A stretch of 64,000 nt of DNA from Bacteroidales bacterium (GCA_017625535.1 JAGAKR010000015.1:1-64000), one strand, 5' to 3'. Positions 27,801 to 36,946 are shown, numbered from the stretch's first letter. Numbers and translations: made by a program. The notes: a model not told the origin generated them from the sequence alone.

Positions 27801-28203
27801 TGAAAAGATACGTCTCTACAAGGAATTGGATGCCATAACCAGTGAGGAACAACTGCAGAAATTTACGGAAGACCTCAGGGACAGATTCGGAGAAATGCCG
27901 GAGCAGCTGGTACAACTTACATATGTGGTAAGGCTCCGCAGGGAGGCAATAAAACTTGGTTTTGAAAGGATAGTAATGAAAAATAATGTTATGCTGGTAT
28001 ATTTTGTAAGCAACCAGCAGTCACTTTATTACACTACTCCGGTTTTTGCAAATATCCTCAATTATATAAATTCGCAACCAAAAAATATGTCCGTACAGGA
28101 GCAAAACAACAAATTATTGTTGAAAATCAAGGGTATTGATACAATAGAAAAAGGATACGATATTGTGTTTAAAATGAAAATGTCTATCTTTGCAGACTTG
28201 TAA
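24826..28203 (+). CDS. mfd: Transcription-repair coupling factor Mfd
   Basis: 1125 residues from the ATG at 24826; the frame opens at TTG 24793, but that codon falls upstream of the promoter-like element. Mfd removes RNA polymerase stalled at DNA damage and recruits UvrA. The N-terminal UvrB-homology region (FALRGGIIDIFSF) is followed by the RNA-polymerase interaction domain (IGDYVVHIDHGVGIFGGL) and the RecG-like translocase: Walker A GDVGFGKTEIA, DEEQKFG box, TATPIPRTLQ, and QLRGRVGRS. The C-terminal TRCF domain is intact. It lies beside ruvB, another repair gene, across the AT-rich gap. Confidence 0.97.
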   Translation: MKNENPLNSFCSQDASLKLKELLEDKEIDIIGAGGLYGSSRPLVMSSLFKEGINVVVMDNREEAQFAANDLYSMAGEDNVFYFPCSSNITQGRINTIKDSSQKVQRSAAISSINSWFNSEDKSKKIILVAYPASIYEKIPNKTVLKDNLLRVKRGENVSHEFIKEVLVEYGFEKVDFVGEPGQFALRGGIIDIFSFSSDKPYRIDFFGNEVESIREFDTNTQRSVGEKEEVEIFPNLYKEEGEEEIGYVDIFEFVGKNNCTVWVNDFSLLAGDIYKDVVENMRRNKIVAFNGVSGIEDASVEFRVSPQPAFNKNFDLLLSDINQKISEGYTIYISSENGKQFERLRSIFAHNSGDDEKKVPKFNELNCSIHTGFVDTVTKICLYTDHQIFDRYHRVKIKREVPRSERLTLNELSAFQIGDYVVHIDHGVGIFGGLVKTRINGKVQEAIKLIYKDNDVIFVSIHGIHRISRYKSKEGTPPKIYKLGTGAWEKLKNQTKNKVKDIAKDLIKLYAERRQAKGFSFSPDSYLQHELEASFMYEDTPDQLRTTQAVKEDMERDYPMDRLVCGDVGFGKTEIAVRAAFKAATDSKQVALLVPTTILALQHYKTFKKRLKNFPCNIEYISRLKTAKEIKQIAENLKSGKTDIVIGTHRLLNKEIQFKDLGLLIIDEEQKFGVAAKERLRQLKLSVDTLTLTATPIPRTLQFSLLGARDLSIINTPPPNRLPVQTEIIDFNEDLIRDAINYELERGGQIYFVHNKVEDILAVEDIIRRICPGIKTCVGHGQMDPKELEGKILDFMAGDYDILIATTIVENGIDIPNANTIIINQAQNFGLSDLHQLRGRVGRSNQKAFCYLIVPSMAAITDDARRRLRAIEAFSDLGSGFNIAMQDLDIRGAGNLLGGEQSGFIADMGFETYQRILAEAFMEIKQEEGLAESPQTGKGILLREAKKGIKNEEVYREALQGSREPETFITDCTIDTDMELLIPDSYISLTSEKIRLYKELDAITSEEQLQKFTEDLRDRFGEMPEQLVQLTYVVRLRREAIKLGFERIVMKNNVMLVYFVSNQQSLYYTTPVFANILNYINSQPKNMSVQEQNNKLLLKIKGIDTIEKGYDIVFKMKMSIFADL

Positions 28204-28215
28204 AAAGTTATACTG

Positions 28216-28953
28216 TTGGCAAATTTACTCATTGATATAGGCAATTCAAATTGCAAGATAGCATTTGAGCAGGAGGGGGAGTTGCGTGGAATATTGAAAA
28301 GTTCACAGGCAGATCTCCTTTCTTTCATACTTGAAGTCATTGGCGGGCAGCACTTTGATGTTATAGTCCTCTCAACAGTAAGGGAAGATGATCCTCAAAT
28401 GCAGGAGGCCCTTTCCAAAAAATGCGGGAGGCTTGTTGTAGTGGAGTCCGGTATGAAACTGCCTGTAGATATGGAATTCGGTTTCCCTGCAAAGGGACTT
28501 GGGGCAGACAGACTTGCTGCGGCACTTGCTGTGGCAATGCTTTTCCCGGGGAAGGACTGTATAAAATTTGACTTCGGTACAGCGCTTACCGTAGATTTTA
28601 TCAATAAAGGTAAAATTTTTTCGGGAGGGAACATTTCTCTGGGTATGCAGAGCAGATTCCGCGCCCTGAATACGTTTACAAAGCGTTTGCCAATGGTAAA
28701 GCCGGAAGGGGAAATTAAGGATTACGGTACAGATACCGTAGGTGCAATGACTTCCGGAGTAGTTTTAGGAATGATATTTGAAGTGGAAGGATATTTAAGG
28801 AAATATCCAGGCCATACAGCGGTTTTTACAGGAGGGGATTCTTTTTATTTTGCAGAAAAACTCAAAAGTTCCATCTTTGTAATTCCCAATTTGGTATTGG
28901 TGGGTTTGGCCCTTATAGCAGATTATTATGTACAACAGGAGATTGGAAATTAA
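28216..28953 (+). CDS. coaX: Type III pantothenate kinase
   Basis: 245 residues. It carries out the first step of coenzyme A synthesis. The N-terminal phosphate-binding motif is LLIDIGNSNCKIA, followed by GLGADRLAAALA and the FDFGTALTVDFI motif; GGNISLGMQSRFRAL is the pantothenate-site region. There is no ATG at the 5' end: the frame is the same as mfd, closed by the mfd stop, and only ATA, CTG or TTG are available, so TTG at 28216 (13 nt after mfd) is the best start. Its 3' end overlaps the next gene by 26 nt. Confidence 0.93.
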   Translation: MANLLIDIGNSNCKIAFEQEGELRGILKSSQADLLSFILEVIGGQHFDVIVLSTVREDDPQMQEALSKKCGRLVVVESGMKLPVDMEFGFPAKGLGADRLAAALAVAMLFPGKDCIKFDFGTALTVDFINKGKIFSGGNISLGMQSRFRALNTFTKRLPMVKPEGEIKDYGTDTVGAMTSGVVLGMIFEVEGYLRKYPGHTAVFTGGDSFYFAEKLKSSIFVIPNLVLVGLALIADYYVQQEIGN

Positions 28954-30232
28954 GTTTCTTATAGCAGCAATACTTGTGATTGCGTCTGTATCTGTTTCAA
29001 AAGCACAGACAACAGATGCCCTTGGCACATATACACCATATTCATTGTTCGGTATAGGTGACATTGAAAAGCAGGGTACAGCATTCAACAGAGGTATGGG
29101 TGGCATTGGAGTTGGTGTAAGGGACAACAGATTCATCAACTATGCGAATCCGGCATCAATTACAGAGAGGGATACACTCTCATTTATGTTGGATTTCGGA
29201 CTCAACCAGAAGAATTTCTACAATACTGACGGAGATGTTGAAAGCGGTTACAACACTGCCAATATGCAGAACATCATCTTTACAGCGCCATTGTACAAGA
29301 AATCTGCCCTTATAGTTGGAGTTACCCCTTACAGCAGTGTAGGATACAAGTTCCGTTCTGTAGAGACAGACAAGGAACTGGTTTCCAAATACGGCAACAT
29401 TGAGTATCAGAAATACGGTACAGGAAACATAAACCAGTTGTTTGTAGGTGCGGCAATGAACATTACAAAGAATTTCTCTTTGGGTGCCGAGTTCATATAT
29501 TATTTTGGTGCATTGAACAGATACAGCAATGTACTTTTCAGTTCAGATGCATCAACAAGGGACATCAATACCGGATGGGACTATGATATAAATGCAGTTT
29601 CCGGAAGGATTGGAGCACAGTACTTTGGAAACATTGCAGAAAATACCGTACTTACCATAGGTGCAACATACAGGATGGAGAGCAATCTCAGCGGTGATTA
29701 TACCAGATATGCATGTACAACATCCTCTTCGCAGATTGATACAGTTTCATTCTCTTCTACACCTGACTATAAGGTACAGATCCCTACAGAGTTTTCTGCA
29801 GGTTTCTCAATAAAGAAGAGGGACAAGTGGCTTGTAGGCTTTGATTATGTAAGGCAGGATTGGCAGGATTCATTCTTTGGGGAGACACCGGGTGTGGATT
29901 TCAAGCCTTCGGCAGCAAGTTCATTCAGGGCAGGTTTTGAGTATATACCAAACAGATATGATATAAGATATTATCTGAAGAGGGTTACATACAGGATAGG
30001 AGCATATTACGATCAGACATATGTGAATCTGAACGGCAGACAGGTGAATGCCGCAGGATTTACTCTGGGAATGTCAATGCCTATCTTCAGATGGTACAAT
30101 GCGCTCACCTGGTCTGTTGATCTTGGTCAGAGAGGTTCGTTGAAGGATGATATGGTAAAGGAGAATTATGTGCAGGTCAACATCAACTTCAATCTGCATG
30201 ATATGTGGTTCATCAAGAAGAGATATCAATAA
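28928..30232 (+). CDS. Outer-membrane beta-barrel protein
   Basis: 434 residues with a signal peptide (about 1-26, ending VSKAQ). Alternating aromatic/hydrophobic strands, many Tyr and Gly-rich turns and a typical barrel ending (YVQVNINFNLHDMWFIKKRYQ) indicate an outer-membrane barrel. The start TPYSLFGIGDIEKQGTAFNRGMGGIGVG resembles the FadL-like/PorV-type barrels of Bacteroidetes. No substrate can be given. It begins inside the end of coaX (26-nt overlap) and is followed by an exported TPR-like protein, lptC and ppiD, so the cluster looks devoted to envelope biogenesis. Confidence 0.78.
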   Translation: MYNRRLEIKFLIAAILVIASVSVSKAQTTDALGTYTPYSLFGIGDIEKQGTAFNRGMGGIGVGVRDNRFINYANPASITERDTLSFMLDFGLNQKNFYNTDGDVESGYNTANMQNIIFTAPLYKKSALIVGVTPYSSVGYKFRSVETDKELVSKYGNIEYQKYGTGNINQLFVGAAMNITKNFSLGAEFIYYFGALNRYSNVLFSSDASTRDINTGWDYDINAVSGRIGAQYFGNIAENTVLTIGATYRMESNLSGDYTRYACTTSSSQIDTVSFSSTPDYKVQIPTEFSAGFSIKKRDKWLVGFDYVRQDWQDSFFGETPGVDFKPSAASSFRAGFEYIPNRYDIRYYLKRVTYRIGAYYDQTYVNLNGRQVNAAGFTLGMSMPIFRWYNALTWSVDLGQRGSLKDDMVKENYVQVNINFNLHDMWFIKKRYQ

Positions 30233-30255
30233 TAAATAAACTTAACAGCAATATT

Positions 30256-31602
30256 ATGAAAAAATTGAACTTTTTCTTTACACTAGCCGTTGCTTTGTTC
30301 CTTGTTGGTACCATTCCTGCAAGTGCACAGGGTAAATACGGAAAAGACAGTGCTCAGTGCGTAAACTATCTGAATTTCTACAGGGATTTCCTTAAACAGT
30401 TCAGGGCTACCAAATCTGCAGGCAACTTGAACGAGGCAGCAAACCAGTGGAGAGGAGCATTCAAGACTTGTCCTCCAAAAGCAAGCCAGAATCTGTTCAT
30501 TGACGGAAGGACAATTTTCCAGAACCTTATCAGAAATGAGAAGAATGCAGAGGTAAGACAGGGACTTATTGATACCCTTATGCTTATCCACCAGACAAGA
30601 CAGGCAAACTATCCTAAGTACAAGGCTGCTGTAGCAGAGAACATTGCTTTTGATATGCTTTCATATTATGGCAATACAAACCCTGAGAAGGTTGTTGCAG
30701 CAATCAAGGATGTTGTTGCAATTTCAGGCAATAAGACAAAAGGTGACCTTTTGGTAGCATATATGCAGAAAGCATCTGATCTTTATCAGGCAGGCAAGAT
30801 GAAGGGAGAGGATATCCTTAAAGCATATACAGATTTCTCACCAATTATGGATGCACAGGTGGCTGCAAATCCTAATGAGGAGAACAAGACCAAGAGAGGT
30901 GCTTTTGAGAATGCATTTGTAACCAGCGGTGTTGCAACTTGCGACAACCTTGTGGCTGTATTCACTCCAAGATATGAGGCTGAGCCAAATAACATTGAGG
31001 TTGTAAAACCTATCGCAAGCCTTTTGGGAGCAGACAGCGTTTGTGTAAAATCAGACTTGTTCCTTAAAGCGGTAACTTCACTTCACCAGTTGGAGCCTTC
31101 ATACACATCTTCTTATCTTCTTTACAAATTGCATGCAAGTAAAGATAACGTTGATGAGGCTGTGAAATTCCTTGATGAGGCAATTGCAAGTGAGGAGTCA
31201 GATGCTGTTAAAGATGGCGAGCTTACTATGGAGTTGGCTGTTTATAACTTCAAAGTTGGCAGACACGCAAAAGCTGTTGCTGCTGCAAGAGAGGCTATAG
31301 AGAAAGATGCTTCACAGGGTGGTAAAGCTAACCTTTTGATGGCTAATATCTGGGCAGGTCAGAGATGTACTGCCAATGATATGGATAACAGAGCAAAATA
31401 TTGGGTTGCTATAGATTATCTGAACAAAGCTAAAGCAGCTGATGAGACTTTGGCAGAGGAGGCTAACAAGCTGATTGCACAGTACCGCCAGTACTTCCCT
31501 AAAACTGAGGATGCGTTTATGTATGACCTTACAGACGGCAAACCATATACCATTTCTTGTGGCGGTATGAGCGCAACCACTACTGTAAGAACAATAAAAT
31601 AA
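30256..31602 (+). CDS. Exported TPR-like protein, abundant
   Basis: 448 residues from the ATG at 30256 (signal peptide MKKLNFFFTLAVALFLVG..., cleavage after ASAQ); the longer frame begins inside the preceding barrel gene. The body is alpha-helical with degenerate TPR-type hairpins (for example SAGNLNEAANQWRGAFKTCP, and VGRHAKAVAAAREAIEKDAS followed by ANLLMANIWAG). Codon bias is strong, suggesting a highly expressed periplasmic or surface-layer protein. I do not recognise a named family. It lies 23 nt after the barrel gene and 10 nt before lptC, and may be an accessory to the barrel protein. Confidence 0.75.
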   Translation: MKKLNFFFTLAVALFLVGTIPASAQGKYGKDSAQCVNYLNFYRDFLKQFRATKSAGNLNEAANQWRGAFKTCPPKASQNLFIDGRTIFQNLIRNEKNAEVRQGLIDTLMLIHQTRQANYPKYKAAVAENIAFDMLSYYGNTNPEKVVAAIKDVVAISGNKTKGDLLVAYMQKASDLYQAGKMKGEDILKAYTDFSPIMDAQVAANPNEENKTKRGAFENAFVTSGVATCDNLVAVFTPRYEAEPNNIEVVKPIASLLGADSVCVKSDLFLKAVTSLHQLEPSYTSSYLLYKLHASKDNVDEAVKFLDEAIASEESDAVKDGELTMELAVYNFKVGRHAKAVAAAREAIEKDASQGGKANLLMANIWAGQRCTANDMDNRAKYWVAIDYLNKAKAADETLAEEANKLIAQYRQYFPKTEDAFMYDLTDGKPYTISCGGMSATTTVRTIK

Positions 31603-31612
31603 CATACTATAT

Positions 31613-32254
31613 ATGTATAGGGGTTATCCCGGCATAAAGAGATATATGGGCATGGTAGTAACCGCAATTGCGGTTACTACCTTTGTTATATCCTGCAAGG
31701 GCGGGGAAACGGAGCAGCCCCTTGATCTTTCCGCTCTTCCTGTGCAGACCGTACAGGGGATGAATGCTGTGCAGACAACAAACGGGATGCTGCAGATGAG
31801 GATGGAATCACCTTTGATGCAGAGGTTCGAGAATGATACAGTCTCTTACGAACTTTTCCCGGAGGGCTTTGATGTTTATGCCTATAATGAGAAAGGGGAA
31901 CTGGAGACCCAGATAAGGTCGGACATAGCAAAGCATACCACAACCAAGAAAAAGAAGGAGAGGTGGGAAGCTTTTGGCAATGTGGTTATAACAAATTTCA
32001 TAAAGGGTGAGAGGATGGAGACCGATACCCTTTATTGGGACAGGGACAAAGGGAAGATTCATACCCACTCCTTTGTAAAGATGTTCTCTCCAAGCGGCTA
32101 TATGCAGGGATATGGTATGGAGAGTGATGAGATGGCCAGGAATGCCCAGATTCGCAGGCCATTTGACAGTTATGGAATCATAAGCAGGGATTCCACAAAT
32201 AACGGATATATTGATACAGTCAATTTTATAGGACCTGCTTCAAATAGGAATTAG
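31613..32254 (+). CDS. lptC: LPS export protein LptC (lipoprotein form)
   Basis: 213 residues. LptC bridges the LptBFG transporter and the periplasmic LPS conduit. Here it has a lipoprotein signal with lipidated Cys28 (TTFVISC), as usual in Bacteroidetes where LptC is lipid-anchored. The jellyroll region contains ELFPEGFDVYAYNEKGELE, then IAKHTTTKKKKERWEAFGNVVI and ERMETDTLYWDRDKGKIHT, the core LptC signature. It ends 2 nt before the GldE-like gene. No lptA or lptB is adjacent. Confidence 0.88.
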   Translation: MYRGYPGIKRYMGMVVTAIAVTTFVISCKGGETEQPLDLSALPVQTVQGMNAVQTTNGMLQMRMESPLMQRFENDTVSYELFPEGFDVYAYNEKGELETQIRSDIAKHTTTKKKKERWEAFGNVVITNFIKGERMETDTLYWDRDKGKIHTHSFVKMFSPSGYMQGYGMESDEMARNAQIRRPFDSYGIISRDSTNNGYIDTVNFIGPASNRN

Positions 32255-32256
32255 AG

Positions 32257-33522
32257 ATGGGCGGCAATATTGCTATTACAATTCTTGCACTTGTTTTTTC
32301 AGCATTTTTTTCGGGGTACGAGATAGCGTTCCTCCAGGGAAACAAACTTAAGGTGGAACTTGACCGCAAACAGGGCAAAAGATACGCCCGCATTATGGAC
32401 AAGTTCATAAATAACCCGGAGAAACTCATTTCATGTCTGCTGGTTGGGAATAATGTTGCCATTGTAATATATGGTATGGCAATAGCGAAGATTCTTGATC
32501 CGCTTATAGCACGTTATATCACATCATCTGTAGGAGGTATTCTTGCCATTGATACCATTGTGGCAACCCTTATTGTGCTTATTACAGCGGAGTTTCTTCC
32601 AAAGGCAATGTGCAGGCTCAATCCAAATGGAATATTTTCTTCCCTGTATTGGCTGTTCATGTTGTTCTATTGGATTTTCTGGCCTGTGACATTTGTAACG
32701 GACAGGCTGTCGGGAAGAATAATGAGGCTTTTTGGTGTTAAGGCGGATGGGGAACATACTGCCAGATTGTTTGACAAGAGTGACTTGATGTATCTCTCAA
32801 CTGAGATTTCCGGCGATCCCGACCAGGAGAATGAACACGCGAATGATATGCTCATTTTCCAGAATGCACTCAATTTTTCTTCTGTAAAGGTGAGGGAGTG
32901 CATGATACCAAGGACAGAGATTGCGGCTCTTGACATCCAGGACCCAATTGAGGACCTTTGTAACCTTTTTGTGGAGCAGGGATACTCCAGGATTATGGTA
33001 TACAGGGAAAATATAGATGACATAATTGGTTATGTACACTCCAAGGACCTGCTCAAGGAGGGGGAGAAGAGGAGCATTGCGGAGCTGCTGCGTACGGTAA
33101 CATATGTTTCTGAGGAGATGAGCGCGCAGACACTGATGGCATATTTTACCAGGAACAGGCAGTCAATTGCAGTTGTGAGGGATGAGTATGGCGGTACAAG
33201 CGGCATAGTTACACTAGAGGATCTCATAGAGGAGATATTTGGAGATATAAATGATGAACTTGATGCAGATGAGTTCCTTGAGAAGAAGATTTCAGACAAT
33301 GAGTATCTGTTCTCGGCAAGGCTTGAGGTTGAGGAGATAAACAGGAAGTTTGAACTGGATCTTCCGGAGAGTGACGAATATGAGACTCTGGCAGGACTTA
33401 TAATGTATTACAATGAGAATATACCCAAGGAAAAAGAGATACTGCAGTTTGGAAAATACTCTTACACTATACTCAAAACAACGCGCAACAGGATTGAGAC
33501 AGTGAACGTGAGAGTGTTGTAA
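32257..33522 (+). CDS. CNNM/hemolysin-family membrane protein (GldE-like)
   Basis: 421 residues. An N-terminal DUF21/CNNM membrane domain with several helices (about 1-155, FSAFFSGYEIAFLQGNKLKVEL) is followed by two CBS domains (about 205-325, VRECMIPRTEIAALD and SIAVVRDEYGGTSGIVTLEDLIEEIFGDI) and a C-terminal CorC/HlyC transporter-associated domain (ARLEVEEINRKFELDLPES). Relatives transport or sense divalent cations; Bacteroidetes homologues include GldE. It is sandwiched between lptC (2-nt gap) and ppiD. Confidence 0.88.
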   Translation: MGGNIAITILALVFSAFFSGYEIAFLQGNKLKVELDRKQGKRYARIMDKFINNPEKLISCLLVGNNVAIVIYGMAIAKILDPLIARYITSSVGGILAIDTIVATLIVLITAEFLPKAMCRLNPNGIFSSLYWLFMLFYWIFWPVTFVTDRLSGRIMRLFGVKADGEHTARLFDKSDLMYLSTEISGDPDQENEHANDMLIFQNALNFSSVKVRECMIPRTEIAALDIQDPIEDLCNLFVEQGYSRIMVYRENIDDIIGYVHSKDLLKEGEKRSIAELLRTVTYVSEEMSAQTLMAYFTRNRQSIAVVRDEYGGTSGIVTLEDLIEEIFGDINDELDADEFLEKKISDNEYLFSARLEVEEINRKFELDLPESDEYETLAGLIMYYNENIPKEKEILQFGKYSYTILKTTRNRIETVNVRVL

Positions 33523-33532
33523 AAGCAGTTTT

Positions 33533-33565
33533 TTTGTTGTATTCTTCAGAAAATTACTATCTTCG
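33533..33565 (+). promoter_or_regulatory. Putative promoter of ppiD
   Basis: A TTTG at 33533-33536 and TATCTTCG (33558-33565, one mismatch to TAnnTTTG) with a 21-nt spacer precede the ppiD ATG by 37 nt. Confidence 0.4.
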
Positions 33566-33602
33566 CGCTTTACAAGAAAAAATCTTAAATTTATTATATA
33601 AA

Positions 33603-35690
33603 ATGGCAGTACTAGAAAAAATACGCGTAAAGATGGGAGCCTTCATTACCGCTCTCATCGCAATAGCGTTGTTATCGTTTGTTATTGACCCAAGCACACT
33701 TCAGAGTGCAATGTCAATGTTCTCATCAAAATACGATGTAGGATCAATTGGCGGTGAGGGTATAACTTATCAGGAGTATCAACAGAAAGTTGATTATTTT
33801 ACAAAAATCTATCAGATTTCATCAGGTACAACTTCATCTGATGAGCAGACTCAGGAGGCCATAAACAACACAGCATGGCAGAATGAGATTACCAACAGGG
33901 TATTGGTTCCTGCAATTGAGAGTGCAGGCATCACTTTGGGAGATGAGGAACTTTATGACCTTACCCAGGGTGCCAACATTTCACCTGTACTTATGTCTGA
34001 GGCTTCTTTCATAGGTGAGGACGGACAGTTCAGCAAACAGAGGGTTGTTGATTTTGTTCAGGCTATAGGACAGGATGCAAGCGGTCAGTTGGCAATGTAC
34101 TGGAATTTCCTTGAGGACAACATTGAGAAGGACCAGTTGTTTACAAAATACCTTTCATTGTTGGAGCACAGTACTTATATGAGCCCTGTTGAGTTGAACA
34201 AGGCAATTGCAAACAACAACACAACTTACAATGTAGATTTTGTTGTAAGACCTTTCGGTTTCTCTATAGATTCTACAATCACAGTTTCAAAACAGGAGGT
34301 TGCAGATTACTATGAGAAGAACAAGGAGAATTTCAAGCAGGTTGAGAGCAGGGACCTTGAGTATGTTGTATTTGAGGTTGTCCCTTCAGAGGCTGATCTT
34401 GAGGCTGCAAGAGAGGATTTTGATAAGACATACGGTGAGTTTGTTGCTGCAGAGAACGTGAAGAACTTCCTTGCAAGGAACTCAGATGCCCCTTTCAACC
34501 CTTACTTCTATAAAGAGGGTGACCTTAAGACAATTGCAACTGAGCTTGAGGATTTTGCTGCCAATGCAAAAGTTGGTGACGCTTTGGCTCCTTTCCAGCA
34601 GGAGAACACTTTCATTGCTGCAAAGGTTGTTGACATCAAACAGATGCCGGATTCAGTATTCGTAAAACACATACTTCTTCAGGGTGCAGATGAGGCTAAG
34701 GCTGACAGCCTTCTTAATGTTGCCAAGAAAGGCAATTTTGCTGAACTTGCAGCAGTTTGGTCTGCAGACAAGAACCCTAATGTTGCTGAGGCAGGTGACC
34801 TGGGCTGGATGACACAGCAGTATATGATTCCTGGTATGGAGTCTGTGCTTGATGCAAAGAAAGGTGATGTGTTCACACTCAAGACCCAGTACGGTACCCA
34901 CATTGTAAAGGTTACTGATGTTACCAAGGCTATGAAGAAGATGCAGGTTGCAATCCTTGTTAAAGAGGCTGTTGCAAGCAAGACAACTTATTCAGACTTC
35001 TATGCCAAGGCAAATGACATTGCTACCAAGAGCGAGGGTAGCATTGAGAAATTCAACGCTGCTGCAAAAGAGATGAACGTTCCTGTATATCCTGCAGTAA
35101 GGGTTCTTCCAGGTGCAAAGACTTTGGCAAACTACCAGCATACAAGAGAGATTTCAAGATGGGCAAATGAGAGCAAGATTGGTGATGTTTCACCTATCAT
35201 TACTGTAGACAACAAATACTTCTTTGTTGTTGCCCTTACAAATATCCACCCAGACGGTTATGCAGCATTGAACGAGGTTTACACAGATGTTGAGAACTTC
35301 CTTAAAGTGGAGAAGAAAGGCCAGAAAGTGGCTCAGGAGACAAAAGCTGCAATTGCAGGTGCTTCTACCATTGAGGCTGTTGCAGAGAAACTTGGTACAA
35401 CTGTTAGCAACCAGAGTGGTATTGCATTCTCTTCACTCACTTCACAGCAGTTGGATCCTAAATTCATAGGTGCTGTAGCAGGTTCACCTGAGAACACATT
35501 GGTTGGCCCTGTAGTTGGTGACATAGGAGTTTACTACTTTACAATCAAAGGTAAGGAGGTTGGTGCCTTCTACACAGAGGATGATGCAAAAGCAAGGAAC
35601 TCACAGATGTTTACAAGCATTTCACAAGTTATTCCTGTAATCCTTACAGAGGGTGCAGAGATTAAAGACGAGAGATACAAATTCTTCTAA
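33603..35690 (+). CDS. ppiD: Periplasmic folding chaperone/peptidyl-prolyl isomerase PpiD
   Basis: 695 residues from the ATG at 33603; the longer frame to 33534 runs through the promoter. A short cytoplasmic N-terminus and one membrane anchor (about 12-32) are followed by a SurA_N-like helical domain (IGGEGITYQEYQQKVDYF) and a PpiC rotamase domain at about 345-445 (SVFVKHILLQG, then GDLGWMTQQYMIPGME and LKTQYGTHIVKVTD). It assists folding of exported and outer-membrane proteins. Codon bias indicates high expression. It closes the mfd-coaX-barrel-lptC run and has its own terminator. Confidence 0.92.
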   Translation: MAVLEKIRVKMGAFITALIAIALLSFVIDPSTLQSAMSMFSSKYDVGSIGGEGITYQEYQQKVDYFTKIYQISSGTTSSDEQTQEAINNTAWQNEITNRVLVPAIESAGITLGDEELYDLTQGANISPVLMSEASFIGEDGQFSKQRVVDFVQAIGQDASGQLAMYWNFLEDNIEKDQLFTKYLSLLEHSTYMSPVELNKAIANNNTTYNVDFVVRPFGFSIDSTITVSKQEVADYYEKNKENFKQVESRDLEYVVFEVVPSEADLEAAREDFDKTYGEFVAAENVKNFLARNSDAPFNPYFYKEGDLKTIATELEDFAANAKVGDALAPFQQENTFIAAKVVDIKQMPDSVFVKHILLQGADEAKADSLLNVAKKGNFAELAAVWSADKNPNVAEAGDLGWMTQQYMIPGMESVLDAKKGDVFTLKTQYGTHIVKVTDVTKAMKKMQVAILVKEAVASKTTYSDFYAKANDIATKSEGSIEKFNAAAKEMNVPVYPAVRVLPGAKTLANYQHTREISRWANESKIGDVSPIITVDNKYFFVVALTNIHPDGYAALNEVYTDVENFLKVEKKGQKVAQETKAAIAGASTIEAVAEKLGTTVSNQSGIAFSSLTSQQLDPKFIGAVAGSPENTLVGPVVGDIGVYYFTIKGKEVGAFYTEDDAKARNSQMFTSISQVIPVILTEGAEIKDERYKFF

Positions 35691-35708
35691 CAGAAGAGAG
35701 AATATCAT

Positions 35709-35745
35709 AAAAAAGGGGATTCCATCAGGAGTCCCCTTTTTTTTT
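35709..35745 (+). terminator. Intrinsic terminator after ppiD
   Basis: AAAAGGGGATTCC pairs with GGAGTCCCCTTTT (one G-U pair) over a 4-nt loop, followed by nine or more T residues. Confidence 0.88.
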
Positions 35746-35769
35746 GTGGCAATGCAATAACGTGCGTAT

Positions 35770-35796
35770 AAAAAAGCCGGGTTGCAGCCCGGCTTG
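35770..35796 (-). terminator. Intrinsic terminator after ychF
   Basis: AAGCCGGG/CCCGGCTT stem of 8 bp; on the minus strand it is followed by TTTTTTATA. It lies 20 nt past the ychF stop. Confidence 0.85.
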
Positions 35797-35815
35797 TAAA
35801 AGTTCTGATCTCTCT

Positions 35816-36919
35816 TTATACATTGAAAAGGAAGTGCATTATGTCACCATCCTGAACCACATACTCCTTGCCCTCAACTCCAAGTTTTCCTGCTGCGCGG
35901 CAGGCAGCCTCTGAGCCGTAGTGTACGTAATCTTCATATTTTATAACCTCTGCACGGATAAATCCCCTCTCAAAATCTGAGTGGATTACACCTGCACAGG
36001 CAGGAGCCTTGTCGCCTTTGTTGTAGGTCCAGGCCCTCACCTCAGGAGCACCTGCTGTAAAATAAGTCTCCAGGTTAAGAAGTGCGTACGCGCTTCTGAT
36101 AAGCCTTACAACGCCTGATTTCTCAAGTCCAATCTCCTCAAGGAACATCTGGCGCTCCTCATAACTCTCCAGTTCGGCAATCTCAGACTCAATCTTGGCA
36201 GCAATCACAAGAATCTGTGCATTCTCCTCCTTAACTGCCTCCCTTACCTTCTCAACATACTCATTGCCATCCTTTGCGCTGTTTTCATCCACGTTGCACA
36301 CATACATCACAGGCTTGTTTGTAAGGAGGAACAGTTCGCGGGCAAGTTTCTCGTCCTCGGCATTGTCGAAGGTTACTGTACGGGCAGATTTACCCTGCTC
36401 AAGCACCTCCTTGTACCTTACAAGGATATCATAAAGTTTCTTGGCATTCTTGTCACCGCCGGTCTGTGCCTGTTTCTGAACTTTGGTTATACGGTTTTCA
36501 ACTGTCTCAAGGTCCTTCAACTGAAGTTCTGTGTCAATTATCTCCTTGTCCCTTACAGGATCTACTGAACCGTCTACGTGAACAATGTTAGGGTCATCAA
36601 AGCACCTTAACACGTGCAGGATTGCATCTGTCTCCCTTATGTTTGCCAGGAACTGGTTGCCCAATCCCTCACCTTTGCTGGCACCTTTAACAAGGCCGGC
36701 AATATCCACAATCTCCACGGTTGCCGGAACAACCCTCTGTGGTTTTACAAGTTTCTCCAGAACCTCCAGACGGTCGTCGGGAACAATTGTTGAGCCAATG
36801 TTAGGCTCTATGGTGCAGAAAGGGAAGTTTGCAGACTGTGCCTTTCCGGAACTTATACAATTAAAAAGTGTTGATTTGCCTACATTAGGCAGGCCCACTA
36901 TACCGCATCTCAATGCCAT
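35816..36919 (-). CDS. ychF: Ribosome-binding ATPase YchF (Obg family)
   Basis: 367 residues from the ATG at 36919 (MALRCGIVGLPNVGKSTLFN), the universal start for this family; the frame to 36949 is an upstream extension. Motifs: G1 GLPNVGKST, G3 DIAGLVKGASKGEGLGNQFL, and an NVDE in place of the usual NKxD, which gives YchF its ATP preference. The C-terminal TGS domain ends with the normal DGDIMHFLFNV. It acts on ribosomes and in stress responses. Confidence 0.97.
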   Translation of the reverse strand: MALRCGIVGLPNVGKSTLFNCISSGKAQSANFPFCTIEPNIGSTIVPDDRLEVLEKLVKPQRVVPATVEIVDIAGLVKGASKGEGLGNQFLANIRETDAILHVLRCFDDPNIVHVDGSVDPVRDKEIIDTELQLKDLETVENRITKVQKQAQTGGDKNAKKLYDILVRYKEVLEQGKSARTVTFDNAEDEKLARELFLLTNKPVMYVCNVDENSAKDGNEYVEKVREAVKEENAQILVIAAKIESEIAELESYEERQMFLEEIGLEKSGVVRLIRSAYALLNLETYFTAGAPEVRAWTYNKGDKAPACAGVIHSDFERGFIRAEVIKYEDYVHYGSEAACRAAGKLGVEGKEYVVQDGDIMHFLFNV

Positions 36920-36946
36920 ATTCCTGATTTTTTTGTTATTAGGCTG

